Shown here: piece after piece, positions 42,580 through 51,277 of the stretch | Layout of the letters: the number at the start of each line of letters is the position of its first letter | Position numbering within the stretch: position 1 is the first letter of the stretch | Assembly: GCA_002448395.1 (NCBI GenBank) | Contig: DJXS01000038.1 | Span: 1 to 64,000 of the forward strand | Origin: Lachnospiraceae bacterium UBA6998 | GTDB lineage: Bacteria > Bacillota > Clostridia > Lachnospirales > Lachnospiraceae | Direction of reading: 5' to 3' | Length of the DNA: 64,000 bases | The notes under the pieces: model-generated | Told to the model about the DNA's origin: nothing | Databases searched by the model: none | The model's input: the letters and a program-made list of their open reading frames with translations, nothing else | Translations under genes and position numbers: made by a program

Positions 42580-43383
42580 TTAACCCATTATTTCAAAATA
42601 TTCCAGCGCTGTCCTGATCAGTCTCTCTTTTTTGACGACTTCAGCCCTTTTCTCTCTTACAGTGGCTGTCTCCGCTTTATTTGCTTTCTGAAGGGAATAC
42701 ATGATCCTGTCGTTGACGCCCTTCTGCCATAGGAGGTAGCTTCTGAGCATGCTGTCCCGGTCCCTGATCAGGACAGGGCCAAACAGGTCCTCCGCTTCCT
42801 GGAAAAGTTCCCTGTCTTCAACGCCGGCATTGTCCGCCTCTGCTCTCCAGACAGGGCCTTCACACCGATTGCGGCTCACATGCATTACAGGGTAGTATTT
42901 ATTGTCCTCAAGAACGATCTTCTCACGGTCGATGAACAGTCCCAGCTCTCTGACCGCCCTTCTGACAAATTCCGGATCTGCCTGGGGCTGAAGTATGATC
43001 TCATCAAAATCCCGTGTTTTATCAGGTTCCCGAAGGAGGATCCTGCTCATGATCCTTCCTCCCATGCCTGCGATCACAAGCCCCTGCGCTTCTCCGATTC
43101 TGTACGCGTCCAGACCGTCGGAGATCCTGAGGGTCACTTTATCGGTGACGCCATATAGTTCGATATTGCCTCGGGCTTTTTCCAGCGGTCCCTCAATGAC
43201 ATCCATAGCTATGGCGCGGTCAATGACGCCGTCCAATAAAAGCCTGATCGGAATATGCGCGTGGTCTGTTCCTACATCGCATAGACAATATTCTGTTTTA
43301 TCTTTCTGCTCTCCGAGACCGGCCGTGTTCACCATTTCCGCGATCGCGGTCAGCCTCTTCGAAAGTTTTACATCTGCTGCCAT
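42580..43383 (-). CDS. trmK: tRNA (adenine22-N1)-methyltransferase TrmK
   Basis: TrmK methylates A22 of certain tRNAs. The 267 residues contain the SAM-binding loop LCDVGTDHAHIPIRLLL and, later, the catalytic region VIAGMGGRIMSRIL and LQPQADPEFVRRAVRELG, with a C-terminal coiled-coil region (LLWQKGVNDRIMYSLQKANK). The family usually lies between sigA and nif3 (yqfN-yqfO) in Bacillota, as here. Confidence 0.93.
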   Translation of the reverse strand: MAADVKLSKRLTAIAEMVNTAGLGEQKDKTEYCLCDVGTDHAHIPIRLLLDGVIDRAIAMDVIEGPLEKARGNIELYGVTDKVTLRISDGLDAYRIGEAQGLVIAGMGGRIMSRILLREPDKTRDFDEIILQPQADPEFVRRAVRELGLFIDREKIVLEDNKYYPVMHVSRNRCEGPVWRAEADNAGVEDRELFQEAEDLFGPVLIRDRDSMLRSYLLWQKGVNDRIMYSLQKANKAETATVREKRAEVVKKERLIRTALEYFEIMG

Positions 43384-43389
43384 ACCGGA

Positions 43390-44535
43390 TCAGTCAAGAT
43401 AATCCTTGAGTTTGCGGCTTCTGCTGGGATGACGGAGCTTGCGCAGAGCCTTTGCCTCGATCTGTCTGATACGCTCTCTGGTTACATTGAATTCCTTGCC
43501 GACTTCTTCCAGTGTTCTGGCTCTTCCGTCGTCAAGACCGAATCTGAGTCTGAGCACTTTCTGCTCCCTCTCAGTCAGTGTTCCCAGAACTTCCTTGAGC
43601 TGCTCGCGAAGAAGCGTGAAAGCAGCCGCATCCGCAGGTACCGGAACATTGTCATCCTGAATGAAATCGCCCAGATGGCTGTCTTCTTCCTCGCCTATGG
43701 GCGTCTCAAGGGAAACAGGCTCCTGGGAGATCTTGAGGATCTCACGCACTCTCTCAACGGGGATTTCCATTCTCTCCGCGATCTCTTCGGGAGTAGGTTC
43801 TCTTCCGAGTTCCTGAAGAAGCTGTCTGCTCACTCTGACCAGTTTGTTGATTGTCTCGACCATGTGCACGGGGATACGGATCGTTCTTGCCTGGTCTGCG
43901 ATTGCTCTGGTGATCGCCTGGCGGATCCACCATGTTGCGTAAGTCGAGAATTTGAATCCCTTATTATAATCGAATTTCTCTACTGCTTTGATAAGACCGA
44001 GATTGCCTTCCTGGATCAGGTCCAGAAACAGCATTCCGCGTCCCACATAACGCTTAGCGATACTGACAACGAGACGCAGGTTTGCTTCCGCAAGTCTCTT
44101 CTTGGCGTCTTCGTCCCCGTTCTCCATCCTTTTGGCCAGATCGATCTCCTCTTCAGCGGTCAGGAGCGGCACTTTACCGATCTCTTTGAGGTACATGCGC
44201 ACCGGATCTTCTATGTTGATGCTGTCCGGAATGCTCAGATCCATCAGATCCGGCTCTTCTTCCCCGTTATCTTCGATCATTCCTAATTCGTCATCAGGCA
44301 CGTCGGTGTCATCTTCTTCCACGACCTGCAGCACGTCAATGTCATTCTTTTCAAGCACGCGTACGATCAGCTCATACTGTTCGTCAGTCAGCTTCAGATT
44401 CTTGAATTCCATGCGTATTTCTGATTCCTCAAGTACGCCTTTTTTCTGCTTGCCGGCGGCGATCAGATCACCGATCTTCCTCATGAACTCTTCCTGATTG
44501 ACTGTTTCATGATTTTTGTTGTCCGCTTTGCTCAT
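43390..44535 (-). CDS. rpoD: Primary sigma factor RpoD (SigA)
   Basis: The housekeeping sigma factor. The 381 residues include a region 1.1-like N-terminus, region 1.2 [20 protein letters not shown], region 2 with [40 protein letters not shown] (2.4), region 3, and region 4.2 [20 protein letters not shown]. The acidic stretch [20 protein letters not shown] lies before 1.2. It reads after dnaG. Promoters in this window (TTGACA-17-TAnnnT) fit its specificity. Confidence 0.97.
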   Translation of the reverse strand: MSKADNKNHETVNQEEFMRKIGDLIAAGKQKKGVLEESEIRMEFKNLKLTDEQYELIVRVLEKNDIDVLQVVEEDDTDVPDDELGMIEDNGEEEPDLMDLSIPDSINIEDPVRMYLKEIGKVPLLTAEEEIDLAKRMENGDEDAKKRLAEANLRLVVSIAKRYVGRGMLFLDLIQEGNLGLIKAVEKFDYNKGFKFSTYATWWIRQAITRAIADQARTIRIPVHMVETINKLVRVSRQLLQELGREPTPEEIAERMEIPVERVREILKISQEPVSLETPIGEEEDSHLGDFIQDDNVPVPADAAAFTLLREQLKEVLGTLTEREQKVLRLRFGLDDGRARTLEEVGKEFNVTRERIRQIEAKALRKLRHPSRSRKLKDYLD

Positions 44536-44610
44536 AGTAGATGTTCCTCCGTTCTTATATCTATAAACAGATCGTTGCGATCCTATTTATCAGTGATTGT
44601 GATTTACAGG

Positions 44611-46449
44611 TCACCACGGATCCTCCGCGTCGCCGAGTTTAAAACTGATCTTCTGAAGCGCCTGCAGTTCCTTTCTTGCAGTCATTATGCCGGTCAGCAT
44701 TTCCGCCGTCGGCTCCTGCAGTCCTTCCTCGATCTGTTTCCGCTCCCTCTCCGCAGCTGATCTCCTGATCGAGATCACGATGTCTTTGAGGGCCTTTTCT
44801 CTGTCCCTCGCATCATGAAGTCCCCCCAGCCTGGTGTTGAAGAGAGCTGCTGCCTGTTCCTGCTCCTGCTGTGTTCCGAACATTCCGATCACAGAAGCCG
44901 GATTGCCTCCCTGCTGCTCCTCAAGGATCTTCCAGTACCCTTCCGCTGCCTGCCTGGATACTCCCTCCTGAAAGTGCTCCGGCCGGATGTAGGCTTTGAT
45001 CTGCGTGAAGATTTCCGGTTCATCGCAAAGCCATGTCATCAGAAGCTTTTCATTTCTTTCGGCGCGCTCGTCACGGGTTGGCTTGGTGCGGCGGCTTACA
45101 GGCTGCTCCGGCTCTCTCGCGGAAGGCTCCGCACCTTTTTTCCAGACATTCTCTGCGGCGCCTGATCTGCCATAGGAGGCGACCAGCCTTCTCAGACTTC
45201 CCTCATCGACGTAATAGCGTCTGGCAACCTCTCTTATATAGTTCTCTCTCTCGATCTCATCCGCTATGCCGCATAGTTTCGCGGCGGCTGTGTGATGAAA
45301 CTGCGTTCTCTGGGCGGGGTCCTGCATGGAGTATTCCCTTTCCATCATGCGCAGTTCGTAGAAAAAGCTGTTCTCCGCGTTTTCTACTCTCTCCAGGAAA
45401 GCCTCTCTGCCGTTAGCTTTTATGAATTCATCCGGGTCCTTGCAGGGGCGCAGGTCAATGACTCTGCCCTCCAGGCCGGCTTTTCTCAGAATACCGATGC
45501 TTCTGATCGCAGCCCTGACGCCTGCATCGTCGCTGTCATAGGCGAGAAGCACTTGTTTGGTGTACCGCTTGAGCAGCGCAGCCTGTCCCTCTGTAAAAGA
45601 AGTCCCCAGGGATGCCACTGCTTCGTGAAAGCCCGCCTGGTGCATGGAAATGACGTCCATATATCCTTCGCAGAGGATCTTATAGGGTTCTTTCGATCTT
45701 TTGGCAATTTGGAGTCCATAGAGGTTCCGGCTCTTGTCGAAGATCTCTGTTTCCGGGGAATTGAGGTATTTGGGTTTACCGTCTCCCATCACCCGGCCGC
45801 CGAATCCGATCACCTGTCCCCGGACATCCATGATAGGAAAGATCACCCGGTTCCAGAATTTGTCGTGCAGTCCCCTTTTTTCATCAAAAGCAGCGACTCC
45901 TGCTTCCAGGATCACTTCGTCGGAGAATCCGCAGCTTTTTAAGTGGGCGCACAGATCGTTTCCCGATCCGTCCGCATAGCCCAGCCCGAAGTCTCTCATG
46001 GTAGACTGATCAAGTTTTCTCTCTGCAAGATATCTCTGTCCCTTTAACCCTTTTCGGGATCTGAGAAGCTTGTAGTAATAGATTGCCGCTTCTTTGTTGA
46101 CTGCCCGCAGCTGCTGCCTTTTCTCCTCCTTTTTTCTGGCCTCCTCGCCGTAATTGACTTCAGGCAGTTTGATCCCCGCCCTGTCAGCCAGCGTCTCGAG
46201 CGCTTCTTTGAAACTGTAGTTTTCGTATTTCATCAGAAAAGTCGCCGCATTTCCTCCCGCGCCGCATCCAAAACAGTAAAACATCTGCTTGGGCTCCGAA
46301 ACGGAGAAGGATGGAGATTTTTCATTATGGAAAGGGCACAGGCCAAAATAGTTAGCGCCTTTCTTTTGCAAATGGACGTAAGTTCCCACGACATCAACGA
46401 TATTATTGGATCGAAGGACCTCCTCCACCTTGTCATCAGGATAATACAT
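44611..46449 (-). CDS. dnaG: DNA primase DnaG
   Basis: DnaG lays RNA primers for replication. The 612 residues show the N-terminal zinc ribbon CPFHNEKSPSFSVSEPKQMF leading to CFGCGAGG, the TOPRIM core with LCEGYMDVISMHQAG and LAYDSDDAG, and a C-terminal helicase-binding region. The start at 46449 lies 14 bases after the dgt stop. It is followed by rpoD in the macromolecular-synthesis-type order dgt-dnaG-rpoD. Confidence 0.97.
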   Translation of the reverse strand: MYYPDDKVEEVLRSNNIVDVVGTYVHLQKKGANYFGLCPFHNEKSPSFSVSEPKQMFYCFGCGAGGNAATFLMKYENYSFKEALETLADRAGIKLPEVNYGEEARKKEEKRQQLRAVNKEAAIYYYKLLRSRKGLKGQRYLAERKLDQSTMRDFGLGYADGSGNDLCAHLKSCGFSDEVILEAGVAAFDEKRGLHDKFWNRVIFPIMDVRGQVIGFGGRVMGDGKPKYLNSPETEIFDKSRNLYGLQIAKRSKEPYKILCEGYMDVISMHQAGFHEAVASLGTSFTEGQAALLKRYTKQVLLAYDSDDAGVRAAIRSIGILRKAGLEGRVIDLRPCKDPDEFIKANGREAFLERVENAENSFFYELRMMEREYSMQDPAQRTQFHHTAAAKLCGIADEIERENYIREVARRYYVDEGSLRRLVASYGRSGAAENVWKKGAEPSAREPEQPVSRRTKPTRDERAERNEKLLMTWLCDEPEIFTQIKAYIRPEHFQEGVSRQAAEGYWKILEEQQGGNPASVIGMFGTQQEQEQAAALFNTRLGGLHDARDREKALKDIVISIRRSAAERERKQIEEGLQEPTAEMLTGIMTARKELQALQKISFKLGDAEDPW

Positions 46450-46463
46450 ACTTAGTTTTCCCG

Positions 46464-47471
46464 TTATAATACATCCCAGGTCTTGGGAATATAGATTGAT
46501 TCAAACATCATGATCGCATATCTGTCAGTCATTGACGAGATATAGTCACAGACAGCTCTCCACACCGGTGTGCCGCTGTCGATCATCTTTCTCTGCAGTT
46601 CCGGCATCTCCTCCGGATGAGTCATATAGTAGTCGTAAAGGACTCCGATCATATTCTCCGCTCTGGACTCCTGAGCTTTGGCAACCGGATTGGTATATAC
46701 CCGTTCGAACATAAAAGCCCTGAGCTTTTCAAAAGCTGCCCCAATCTCCTCCGACATGGTGATCACGGGCTTCCCCTGACTGCTGGTAATAATATCATGG
46801 ATAAAACGATCCAGCCGTTGTCCCAGGGTCCTTCCAACCACGCAGGCAATACTCTCAGGAACGTCTTCGTCAGTGAGGATCCCGCCCCGGATCGCGTCAT
46901 CCATATCATGATGAACATAAGCGATCTTGTCAGACAGCCGTACGATCTGTCCTTCAAGCGTAAAGGGCAGCGTGTTCACCTGATGATTTACGATTCCGTC
47001 TCTGACTTCCTCAGTGAGATTCATGCCGGCGCCGTTTTTCTCCAGGATATCCACTGTCCGAAGGCTCTGTTCATTGTGCCGGAATCCCTCGGGGCTGATC
47101 CTGTTAAGGGCTCTCTCACCGGCATGGCCGAAGGGTGTATGTCCGAGATCATGTCCCAGCGCAATAGCTTCCACCAGATCCTCATTAAGGCGGAGCGCTT
47201 TCGCAATAGTCCTTGCGTTCTGCGACACCTCCAGAGTATGAGTCATTCTCGTTCTGTAATGATCTCCGTCAGGGGACAAAAATACCTGCGTCTTATCTTT
47301 GAGTCTCCTGAAAGACTTGCTGTGCAGGATCCTGTCCCTGTCCCTCTGAAAAACAGGGCGTATATCACACTGCTCTTCGGGAACCGCTCTTCCCCTTGAA
47401 TCAGCCGAAAAGGCAGCCCAGGGAGCAAGGATTTCTTTTTCTCTTAATTCCAATTCTTCTCTGATCGTCAA
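46464..47471 (-). CDS. dgt: Deoxyguanosinetriphosphate triphosphohydrolase-like protein Dgt
   Basis: Dgt-type HD enzymes hydrolyse dGTP to deoxyguanosine and triphosphate. The 335 residues contain RRLKDKTQVFLSPDGDHYRT, TRMTHTLEVSQNA and the HD signature AIALGHDLGHTPFGHAGE. The start is TTG at 47471 with GAGG 7 bases upstream. At this size it is the shorter clostridial type. First gene of the dgt-dnaG-rpoD run; its promoter is not clear. Confidence 0.95.
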   Translation of the reverse strand: MTIREELELREKEILAPWAAFSADSRGRAVPEEQCDIRPVFQRDRDRILHSKSFRRLKDKTQVFLSPDGDHYRTRMTHTLEVSQNARTIAKALRLNEDLVEAIALGHDLGHTPFGHAGERALNRISPEGFRHNEQSLRTVDILEKNGAGMNLTEEVRDGIVNHQVNTLPFTLEGQIVRLSDKIAYVHHDMDDAIRGGILTDEDVPESIACVVGRTLGQRLDRFIHDIITSSQGKPVITMSEEIGAAFEKLRAFMFERVYTNPVAKAQESRAENMIGVLYDYYMTHPEEMPELQRKMIDSGTPVWRAVCDYISSMTDRYAIMMFESIYIPKTWDVL

Positions 47472-47623
47472 TGGAAGGCCTCTTTTACACCTGTAAATAC
47501 CGAAATGATAACAGAATTGCTAAACGGGTCTGCCCGGGCAGCGGGCCAAACCGAGTCTAATTTTATTATTCTTCATTTCTTTTGTATTTCCTTTTTATTA
47601 AATAAATATTTTTGATTTTTAGG

Positions 47624-47652
47624 TTGACATTTTTTTCTATAACTAATACAAT
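47624..47652 (+). promoter_or_regulatory. tRNA-Leu pair promoter
   Basis: Plus-strand TTGACA (47624-47629), 17-base spacer, TACAAT (47647-47652), with a very A/T-rich block upstream (from 47560) that may work as an UP element. The start point falls a few bases before the first tRNA-Leu. Confidence 0.85.
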
Positions 47653-47663
47653 AACATTTGTTC

Positions 47664-47746
47664 GCAGGAGTGGCGGAATGGCAGACGCGCAGGCTTCAGG
47701 TGCCTGTTATGGCAACATAGTGTGGGTTCAAGTCCCATCTCCTGCA
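47664..47746 (+). tRNA. tRNA-Leu (anticodon CAG)
   Basis: A class II tRNA. The acceptor stem is GCAGGAG (47664-47670) with CTCCTGC (47739-47745). The anticodon arm is CAGGC-TTCAGGT-GCCTG, giving CAG for CUG codons. A long variable arm and GGTTCAAGTCC T-arm are present. The 3' CCA is not encoded. Confidence 0.95.
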
Positions 47747-47771
47747 TCCTTGATAACTTAATCAGGAATAC

Positions 47772-47855
47772 GCGGAAGTGTCGGAACTGGCAGACGAGCA
47801 AGACTAAGGATCTTGTGGTGGGTACACCGTGTGGGTTCAAGTCCCATCTTCCGCA
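47772..47855 (+). tRNA. tRNA-Leu (anticodon AAG)
   Basis: A class II tRNA with acceptor GCGGAAG (47772-47778) and CTTCCGC (47848-47854). The anticodon arm CAAGA-CTAAGGA-TCTTG gives AAG (A34 expected to become inosine), reading CUU/CUC/CUA. The T-arm is GGTTCAAGTCC. Encoded in tandem with the other tRNA-Leu, sharing a promoter and terminator. Confidence 0.94.
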
Positions 47856-47858
47856 GTT

Positions 47859-47890
47859 AAATCGGGAACAGAAATGTTCCCGATTTTTTT
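47859..47890 (+). terminator. tRNA-Leu operon terminator
   Basis: AAATCGGGAACA (47859-47870) pairs perfectly with TGTTCCCGATTT (47875-47886) around GAAA, followed by a T run. Confidence 0.95.
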
Positions 47891-47965
47891 GCGCGTTAGC
47901 AAGCCGCGAAGCGGCGCAGGGACTTGTCGGCATAGCGAATTGCTTCATATAACTTTCCAAACACA

Positions 47966-47993
47966 GAAAAAAGCTGCCGCATATGCGACAGCT
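47966..47993 (-). terminator. tRNA-Val operon terminator
   Basis: A near-perfect palindrome AGCTGCCGCAT/ATGCGACAGCT (47972-47993), one mismatch, followed on the minus strand by TTTTTTC. It ends the tRNA-Val transcript. Confidence 0.85.
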
Positions 47994-48001
47994 CTTCTTC
48001 G

Positions 48002-48075
48002 TGGAACCGACGGGGCTCGAACCCATGACCTCCCGCACGTCAAGCGGACGCTCATCCCAGCTGAGCTACGGTTCC
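48002..48075 (-). tRNA. tRNA-Val (anticodon GAC)
   Basis: On the minus strand the acceptor GGAACCG pairs with CGGTTCC. The anticodon arm TCCGC-TTGACGT-GCGGG gives GAC for GUC/GUU. D-arm GCTCAGCTGGGATGAGC and T-arm GGGTTCGAGCCCC are standard. Discriminator A, CCA not encoded. Confidence 0.95.
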
Positions 48076-48102
48076 ATATTATGTTTCCTCCGAAAAGGAC
48101 AG

Positions 48103-48176
48103 TGGAACCGACGGGGCTCGAACCCGTGACCTCTCGCGTGTGAGGCGAACGCTCATCCCAGCTGAGCTACGGTTCC
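48103..48176 (-). tRNA. tRNA-Val (anticodon CAC)
   Basis: Nearly identical to the neighbouring tRNA-Val but with anticodon arm TTCGC-CTCACAC-GCGAG, giving CAC for GUG codons. Same acceptor, D-arm and T-arm framework. The two lie in tandem, 27 bases apart, and probably arose by duplication. Confidence 0.94.
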
Positions 48177-48223
48177 ATGACCCTGTGCGATTCTCTCTGA
48201 CCTCGCCTTCAGAGTACCTTTGT

Positions 48224-48252
48224 ATATTATTACATTGACCATGAATTGTCAA
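48224..48252 (-). promoter_or_regulatory. tRNA-Val pair promoter
   Basis: Minus-strand TTGACA (48247-48252), 17-base spacer, TAATAT (48224-48229). It lies just downstream of the pyridoxal-kinase gene stop and about 48 bases before the first tRNA-Val. Confidence 0.85.
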
Positions 48253-48261
48253 TTGCTATTT

Positions 48262-49101
48262 TTAAAGATATTTTGCCGTCATCCCGATCAGCATAGGGAG
48301 CGTTGATTCAAAATCCACGCCGTACCAGGGATGATCCGGATTACTCATCGTCGCGCGGATTGTCTCCGCAGTGTAGTCGGACGCAATACGGAAAGCGTCG
48401 CCCATTGCAATGCCTCTGACCATCGCGGCAGCTGCGGTACTCGCGAACAGGTCGCCTGTTCCGTGGAAGGAAGCCGCGACTTTGTCGTTCTGGTAACTGA
48501 AGGTTTCACGGTCAGATGCTCTCATTCCAAATACGCCGGTCTTCCCATCTGACAGAGAAGCGCCTGTAAGTACTGTGGTCTTTGCTCCCATATCACACAA
48601 TTTACCGCACAAATCAACATAATATGCCTCTTCGCGCTCTTCTCTGTATTTTGTACCTGTCAGCATGCAGGCTTCTGTGATATTGGGCACGATTATATCG
48701 GCGCATCCGCAGAGTTTCCTGTTGCGGATCACATACTTCTCATCAAATCCTCTGTACAGCTTTCCATTGTCGCCCATGACCGGATCAACAAACACAAGCG
48801 TGTTCTCGTCCCTGAACATATCAACCAGCAAAAGTACCGTATCGATCTCCTCGATAGAGCCCAGATACCCTGTATAGATCGCGTCAAACTTTATTCCGTT
48901 ATTCTTCCACTGCTCCGCAAACGCCATCATCTGCTCACTGAGACTGATCTTTTTGAAGTCAGGGAACAGCGTGTGTGTGGAAAACAGCGCTGTGGGAAGA
49001 ATCACTCCTTCGACTCCCATAGCGGAAATGACGGGAAGCGCTATCGTTATGGAGCATTTGCCAAAACATGAAATATCCTGGATCGTCAATATTCTTTTCA
49101 T
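48262..49101 (-). CDS. Pyridoxal/pyridoxamine kinase (PdxK/PdxY-like)
   Basis: A 279-residue ribokinase-fold kinase that phosphorylates B6 vitamers. It begins ILTIQDISCFGKCSITIALPVISAMG, has FVDPVMGDNGKLYRGF, ADIIVPNITEACMLTG and the anion-hole/catalytic part KVAASFHGTGDLFASTAAAAMV (Asp in GTGD). The order and length match the pyridoxamine-kinase family of Bacillota. Single gene, ATG at 49101; it is upstream of the tRNA-Val promoter. Confidence 0.9.
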   Translation of the reverse strand: MKRILTIQDISCFGKCSITIALPVISAMGVEGVILPTALFSTHTLFPDFKKISLSEQMMAFAEQWKNNGIKFDAIYTGYLGSIEEIDTVLLLVDMFRDENTLVFVDPVMGDNGKLYRGFDEKYVIRNRKLCGCADIIVPNITEACMLTGTKYREEREEAYYVDLCGKLCDMGAKTTVLTGASLSDGKTGVFGMRASDRETFSYQNDKVAASFHGTGDLFASTAAAAMVRGIAMGDAFRIASDYTAETIRATMSNPDHPWYGVDFESTLPMLIGMTAKYL

Positions 49102-49138
49102 ATCTGATTAATCTCCCTGTCCGCAACGAAAAAGCCTG

Positions 49139-50167
49139 TCACTCCGCAGTAACTCCCATTCCGTCTGTACTTGTAAATGATCCGTCCTCAAGGATAAAGA
49201 AAGCCTCAAAGCCGTCCATCTCCTCCAGCATCTTCATTGCTTTCTCTTCTCCCATGATCAGGAGGATCGTTGCAAGAGCGTCGCAATCTGCCGATTTACC
49301 GTCAGCAGCTTTTAGAGTGACGCCGACTATATCTGACCGGGCGGGAAGCCCTGTAGTCGCGTCAAGAATATGATGATATTGTACGCCGTCCTTCTCAAAA
49401 TATCTCTGGTATACACCTGATGTGACCACTGTCTCATCTGAGGCATCAACGGCACCTACAATTTCTGTCTGATTCGAATAAGGCTTTTCTATACCGATCC
49501 GGAAAGGTCTCGCTTCACTGCCGCTTCCTTTGGAACCTATGCAGGCAATGTTGCCGCCAAGACTGATGATACCGGAAGTCACACCATCCTTTCTCAGCTG
49601 TTCACTGAGTCTGTCGGCGATATAGCCTTTTGCGATGCCGCCCAGATCGATATGAGTCCCGGGATCTGTAAGTGCAACAGTATTATTCTCAATGCGGACT
49701 TTTTGCCATCCCACGGTTGCAGCCGCTTCTTTCAGTGCTTCCTCTGAGGGGACCGCCGGATCCTCAGTGTGAAAATCCCACAAGTCGGAGACTTTTCCGA
49801 TCGTTATGTCAAATTTTCCTTCTGAAAGTTCACTGTAGTATAATCCTTTTCGGATCACCTCTACCGTTTCCGGATCACATTCTACTGCTTCTCCACCGGC
49901 ATTATTGATCCTGTAGATGTCCGTTCCTTCTTTTGTCCTGCTGAGCAGGGATTCATAGCGGCTGCAAAGTGCAAAGGCATTTTGGATGGCCTTATTCGCG
50001 TTCTCCTCGCTCATCTTATCCATATCATAGACAGCGATTGAACAGACCGTGTCAAAATAGAAATTCTGCCTCGCCACAGGTTCCGCCGTTTTAGCGCTGC
50101 AGCCTTGCTGTGTTATAAACATAAAAACTGTGAGTATGACGATCAGTGCCCGCCTGTACTTTTTCAT
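49139..50167 (-). CDS. apbE: FAD:protein FMN transferase ApbE (lipoprotein)
   Basis: ApbE attaches FMN from FAD to Thr/Ser of Rnf subunits RnfG and RnfD. The 342 residues start with a lipoprotein signal ending FITQQGC (lipobox). Family motifs are TDIYRINNAGGEAVE, VSDLWDF, LGGIAKGYIADRLSE and HHILDATTGLPARSDIVGV, with KSADCDALATILLI near the end. ATG at 50167 follows GGAG. The gene lies just downstream of rnfB but behind two hairpins, so it may be separately controlled. Confidence 0.95.
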   Translation of the reverse strand: MKKYRRALIVILTVFMFITQQGCSAKTAEPVARQNFYFDTVCSIAVYDMDKMSEENANKAIQNAFALCSRYESLLSRTKEGTDIYRINNAGGEAVECDPETVEVIRKGLYYSELSEGKFDITIGKVSDLWDFHTEDPAVPSEEALKEAAATVGWQKVRIENNTVALTDPGTHIDLGGIAKGYIADRLSEQLRKDGVTSGIISLGGNIACIGSKGSGSEARPFRIGIEKPYSNQTEIVGAVDASDETVVTSGVYQRYFEKDGVQYHHILDATTGLPARSDIVGVTLKAADGKSADCDALATILLIMGEEKAMKMLEEMDGFEAFFILEDGSFTSTDGMGVTAE

Positions 50168-50186
50168 TCCGATCAACTCCTGTTGT

Positions 50187-50217
50187 AAAAAACTGCAGGT
50201 CCGGACTGGTACCTGCA
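50187..50217 (-). terminator. Terminator/attenuator hairpin in the apbE leader
   Basis: Minus strand: TGCAGGT (50211-50217) pairs with ACCTGCA (50194-50200), loop of 10 bases, then GTTTTTT. It is only about 20 bases before the apbE ATG, so it may attenuate apbE. Confidence 0.7.
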
Positions 50218-50248
50218 AGTGGAATTGTATCATGTTAAGAGTCATCAG

Positions 50249-50290
50249 AAAAGGAGCTGATCATTATTGAATGCATCAGCTCCTTTCTTT
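50249..50290 (-). terminator. Terminator after rnfB
   Basis: AAAGGAGCTGAT (50250-50261) pairs perfectly with ATCAGCTCCTTT (50274-50285) around a 12-base loop, with T-rich ends on both sides. It closes the rnfCDGEAB transcript. Confidence 0.85.
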
Positions 50291-50311
50291 TTAATTCATA
50301 TCATGAACCGT

Positions 50312-51262
50312 TCAAGCTTTAGTCGTCTCTTCGGTTTTGGCTTCTGCCGCTGCCTTAGCAGCTGCTTCCTTCTCAGCCTTTGCCTTCAGAGCTGCCTCTT
50401 TGCGCTTTTCAGCTTCCTTGGCTTCTTTCATCTGAAGACTCTTCTTGATCTTCTCTTTCTGCTCAGCAGTGTGAAGAACATCCTGAATTGCGCCGGTAGG
50501 GCACTTGGCGGCACACAGACCGCACTTGATGCACTTCTCGGGATCGATCTTGCTGAGATTGTTCTCAACCGTGATCGCGCCCTTCGGGCAGACTTTCGCG
50601 CACTGTCCGCATCCGATGCAGGCGACTTTACAGCCTTTTCTTGCATCTGCGCCCTTCTGCTCATTGTGGCAGCGTACCTGGACCTTCGCGGACTCAGGGA
50701 TGATCTTGATCAGTTTCTGAGGGCATGCCTTAGCGCAGGCGCCGCAGCTTGTGCAGTAATCACGTCCTACGACCGCTACTCCGTCGATGATGCGGATCGC
50801 GTCGAATTCGCAGGCCTGCACGCAGTCACCAAGGCCGATGCAGCCGTAAGGGCAGGTCTTGCTGCCGCCGAAGAGCTGCTTGGCCGCCTTACAGGAATCT
50901 ATATCCTCATATTCATAGAGCTTAGAAGCATTGTCTGTTGTGCCGTTGCACATGACAAATGCCATTTTTTTCTCCATGCTTCCGGCATCCTGTCCGAGCA
51001 GAGAAGCGAGCTTCTTTGCTACCGCGGGACCGCCGACAGAGCACTTCGTGCAGGGAGTCTCTCCGCCCTCTGCCATTGCGTGCGCGTAGTCATCACATCC
51101 TGCGAAACCGCAGCCGCCGCAGTTGGCTCCGGGGAGCTCTGCGCGCAGATCAAGAAATAGCTGGTCCTCCTGAACTGCAAAAACCTTGGATGCGTAACTG
51201 AGCATGCAGGAGGCAAGGAGGCCGACGATAGCTACAAGCGCTACAGGTATTACTATATTCAT
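50312..51262 (-). CDS. rnfB: Rnf complex subunit RnfB (iron-sulfur protein)
   Basis: RnfB carries electrons from ferredoxin into the Rnf complex. The 316 residues start with a membrane helix, then PGANCGGCGFAGCDDYA and CTKCS (first Fe-S domain), followed by CPYGCIGLGDCVQAC, CTSCGACAKACPQKL, CIGCGQCAKVCP and CIKCGLCAAKCPTGAI clusters. The last 45 residues are an Ala/Lys/Glu-rich tail (AEKRKEAALKAKAEKEAAA), unusual but probably a coiled coil. Last gene of the rnf operon. Confidence 0.97.
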   Translation of the reverse strand: MNIVIPVALVAIVGLLASCMLSYASKVFAVQEDQLFLDLRAELPGANCGGCGFAGCDDYAHAMAEGGETPCTKCSVGGPAVAKKLASLLGQDAGSMEKKMAFVMCNGTTDNASKLYEYEDIDSCKAAKQLFGGSKTCPYGCIGLGDCVQACEFDAIRIIDGVAVVGRDYCTSCGACAKACPQKLIKIIPESAKVQVRCHNEQKGADARKGCKVACIGCGQCAKVCPKGAITVENNLSKIDPEKCIKCGLCAAKCPTGAIQDVLHTAEQKEKIKKSLQMKEAKEAEKRKEAALKAKAEKEAAAKAAAEAKTEETTKA

Positions 51263-51277
51263 CCTCTTCCTCCTTCC

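Noticed and set aside
47664-48176. A mobile-element attachment site in the tRNA genes
   Set aside because: There is no integrase and no repeat of the tRNA 3' ends nearby.
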